From Gemmatimonadales bacterium (GTDB lineage Bacteria > Gemmatimonadota > Gemmatimonadetes > Gemmatimonadales > GWC2-71-9), in assembly GCA_013812695.1 (NCBI GenBank), contig JACCSZ010000155.1, forward strand, positions 1-7,920: a DNA stretch of 7,920 bases. Reading direction: 5' to 3'. A program made the translations under genes and the position numbers. Of the stretch, positions 7,201-7,920 are shown in pieces (position 1 is the stretch's first letter; each line of letters starts with the position of its first letter). The notes beneath the pieces were generated by a model. The model saw nothing but the letters and a program-made list of their open reading frames with translations, ran no database searches and was not told where the DNA came from.

Positions 7201-7348
7201 CGGGGCCGGAGGGCTGGCCCCCTTGGCCGGTCTCCTGGCGGAGCGCGAAGGCGTGCTCGACGTGGAGGCCGTGGCCGCGTTGCTCCGCCGCCTTCCCCAG
7301 CCGGTCGAGGTGTCCCGGCCGGCCGGCTTCATCTCGACTCGGCGCTGA
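4226..7348 (+). CDS. Exported tandem metallophosphatase: CpdB/5'-nucleotidase module fused to a degenerate second nucleotidase module (YfkN-like)
   Basis: A 1040-aa secreted or periplasmic protein predicted to hydrolyse extracellular nucleotides or 2',3'-cyclic nucleotides. A signal peptide is visible: basic start MRKGAGHRPARPYLGP, then hydrophobic MLTLLSALVLAAAPLQ; start at 4274 (1024 aa) is the alternative. Module 1 (about 35-545) has complete dimetal motifs: D44/H46 (TTDVHG), D89 (DAGDLLQG), N127/H128 (GNHDFDWG), H226, H263/H265 (GHSH). Its C-terminal nucleotide-binding domain keeps F405 (YPFDNT) and Y500 (LTGAGGYD), and YDYDMVAG (447-454) points to CpdB-like 2',3'-cyclic phosphodiesterase/3'-nucleotidase relatives. 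Module 2 (about 570-1030) keeps D579/H581, D613, H747 and H780/H782, but GNH(D/E) has become GDRD (644-647) and both stacking aromatics are gone (P915-A916-R917; G995-G996-L997). All four cysteines (602, 604, 752, 757) are in module 2. The tandem plan resembles Bacillus YfkN. It leads an operon with a 77-aa protein and adenosine deaminase, fitting phosphate and purine scavenging. Confidence 0.9.
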   Translation: MRKGAGHRPARPYLGPMLTLLSALVLAAAPLQDTAHVVLVATTDVHGRATDWDYVADRPFAGGLSRVASVVDSLRARYPGQVVVVDAGDLLQGDAFATYFARVTPSHPHPIVEAMNLAGYDAATPGNHDFDWGLPFLMRAVADARFPYVSANLFAARGDTLLFPAYRVVRRQRIRIAIAGFTTPGALVWNRDQLAGHARVAPIAAVAGPTLEAMRRDADVAVAVVHSGLGGRDSYDTTGVGEEHAAGAFAGLAARPDVVVVGHSHREIRDSVIGGVHFVQPRPRGASVSVVHLDLAHEDAGWRVRRIHADLVSTAGVAASPLLAQRLAPARDSVRAWVRSAIGLALAPMRAGGARAGPDPILDFVHDVQRRRTGAELSATSAFDLRAGFDPDTIRVAHVLGLYPFDNTLRAVRISGAQLKAYLEWSARYFLVDPAGRVGLNDSVPGYDYDMVAGAHYEIDLRRPLGDRIRGLSVRGRPVGPADSFTMAVNSHRLTGAGGYDMLRGAPVVYDKGERLPELLIDAVRTRSPIDPAHYALSDFRIVPEAADRAVRARFGLPARPSPKAARDTVLLRILATGDLHGAFARAAGPLAGALDSLADDCACAQLRLDAGDAMQGSPLQNQTRGRAGMELLAGLGYAAAALGDRDFDWPTDVLRQRLKESPYPWLAANVVDSVTGRRPDWIVPWRTLEVGGLSVAVIGYVTPDTKRTLPADRTRGLSFGEGELALHDVLAEVAARRPAATILLAHAGGACDAVACTGEIVRLAEQLGGRGVSLIVAGHTHQVMTTTVAGIPILQPGSGGSMVGVADLVKTPAGGLDIRLGVVVVDSTRSGGKAPFRAALELYRRRNDSLMARPLADMKRPLVRAGAQHPLGGLVAEARRNALRTDLGLVRTETIRADLPAGPVTYARLVAVEPARSELVRLTVTGAQVTALLERVLAGSDGPTAHLAGAQVRYDPRAVAGKRVRGVVLQGGRKLRDRDQLTLATDEASANGAGGLAPLAGLLAEREGVLDVEAVAALLRRLPQPVEVSRPAGFISTRR

Positions 7349-7354
7349 GCTGCG

Positions 7355-7588
7355 ATGCGTGTGTTCATCAATGCCACCGCGGTGGACGTCGCGCCAGGAA
7401 CCGATGTGCGCGGCGCCCTTCGCGCGCACGATCCCGACATGGAGGCGAGCGCGGCGTCCGGCTCGGCGATGGTCACCGACGCCCGCGGCATCGACCTCCC
7501 GCTCGACCGGCCGCTGGCCGCCGGGTCCATCCTCCGGGTGATCGTGCGCGCGCGCCGCGCCGAGCGGGACGCCGATGCTGACGCGTGA
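7355..7588 (+). CDS. Small protein of unknown function, beta-grasp-like outline
   Basis: A 77-aa cytoplasmic protein with no signal peptide and no cysteine. I do not recognise the family. The order of predicted elements, strand-turn-strand (MRVFINATAVDVAPGT), helix (DVRGALRAHDP), then strands ending in AAGSILRVIVRARR, resembles the beta-grasp fold of ThiS/MoaD or the N-terminal part of 2Fe-2S ferredoxins. It lacks the C-terminal Gly-Gly a sulfur carrier needs and has a short acidic tail (ERDADADA). It starts 6 bases after the nucleotidase stop and its last 14 bases overlap the adenosine deaminase start, so it is embedded in the operon and probably translated with its neighbours. The tight packing and open coding frame argue it is real. 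Ribosome site is weak. Confidence 0.75.
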   Translation: MRVFINATAVDVAPGTDVRGALRAHDPDMEASAASGSAMVTDARGIDLPLDRPLAAGSILRVIVRARRAERDADADA

Positions 7589-7920
7589 GCTGCTGGTCCG
7601 CCTGCCCAAGGCGGAGTTGCACACCCACCTCGACAGCGCCCTCCGGCCCGAGACGATGATCCTGCTGGCGCGCGAGGCGAAGTTCGCGTTGCCGACCGCC
7701 GATCCCGACGCGCTGCGCCGGTTCATGCTGGTGGACGACGCGGGCAGTCTCGAGGACTATCTCGCGCGGTTCGAGTACACGATTCCGCTGCTCCAGACCC
7801 CCGACGGCATCGAGCGCGTCGCGTACGAGATGGTGGAGGACGCCGCGCGCGACGGGCTCCGCTATCTGGAGGTGCGCTACTGTCCCAAGCTGAGCACCAG
7901 GGGTGGCCTCACGATGGAGC
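7575..7920 (+). CDS. add: Adenosine deaminase, N-terminal 115 residues (runs off right edge)
   Basis: Metal-dependent amidohydrolase-fold enzyme expected to convert adenosine (and deoxyadenosine) to inosine plus ammonia in the cytoplasm. The start MLTRELLVRLPKAELHTHLD carries the H-x-H metal pair (H16, H18) and D20 of the family signature; the usual HLDG is HLDS here (S21), followed by the typical ALRPET. Further family-like blocks are the acidic DAGSLEDYLARFEYTIPLLQ-type segment (about 55-76) and GLRYLEVRYCP (about 94-104), a barrel strand of the family. Members are about 330-350 aa, so roughly a third is present; the later His, Glu and Asp catalytic residues are outside the window, and adenine deaminase or aminofutalosine deaminase cannot be fully excluded. 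The ATG overlaps the preceding 77-aa gene by 14 bases. Being downstream of the nucleotidase, it would consume adenosine released from AMP. Confidence 0.88.
   Translation, partial: MLTRELLVRLPKAELHTHLDSALRPETMILLAREAKFALPTADPDALRRFMLVDDAGSLEDYLARFEYTIPLLQTPDGIERVAYEMVEDAARDGLRYLEVRYCPKLSTRGGLTME

Noticed and set aside
5732..7726. A 664-codon minus-strand open frame opposite the nucleotidase
   Set aside because: Composition is Arg/Gly/His-rich with no recognisable domain. It lies antisense to well-conserved nucleotidase motifs and crosses three plus-strand genes.

Overview
The window is very GC-rich, densely coded bacterial DNA. Codon choice and protein style (short signal peptides, Arg/Ala-rich proteins, a tandem nucleotidase of a kind I associate with this phylum) suggest an environmental Gemmatimonadota bacterium. 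That assignment is an impression from the sequence, not a marker-gene result.

Layout, left to right. (1) At 1-89, minus strand, is the start of a gene that runs off the left edge, possibly a PAP2-type phosphatase. (2) Divergent from it, at 248-1555 plus, is a GT-B fold family 4 glycosyltransferase resembling MgtA/PimB-type mannosyltransferases. (3) Convergent to that is a three-gene minus-strand operon, read right to left: an ArsR-like repressor (4193-3828), an OmpR/PhoB-type response regulator (3831-3124) and a PhoR-like membrane histidine kinase (3127-1415). The junctions are ATGA and GTGA overlaps, so translation is probably coupled. The kinase 3' end overlaps the glycosyltransferase 3' end by 141 bp in antisense. 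(4) A compact AT-rich divergent control region lies around 4191-4233. (5) Reading right from it is a second operon: a large exported tandem metallophosphatase/5'-nucleotidase (4226-7348), a 77-aa protein with a beta-grasp-like outline (7355-7588), and the first 115 codons of an adenosine deaminase (7575 to the right edge).

How the genes could work together (inference): the exported nucleotidase would strip phosphate from extracellular nucleotides or cyclic nucleotides, and adenosine deaminase would take the resulting adenosine into purine salvage. The divergent ArsR/PhoB/PhoR-type cassette is well placed to control this operon, for example in response to phosphate.

The most interesting points are the second nucleotidase module, which has lost its catalytic Asn-His pair and both nucleotide-stacking aromatics while keeping most metal ligands and gaining the protein's only four cysteines; the repressor fused by overlap into a two-component operon; the compact divergent operator-like region; and the antisense overlap through the kinase ATP-lid motif. 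No RNA genes, mobile elements, CRISPR arrays or intrinsic terminators were seen.
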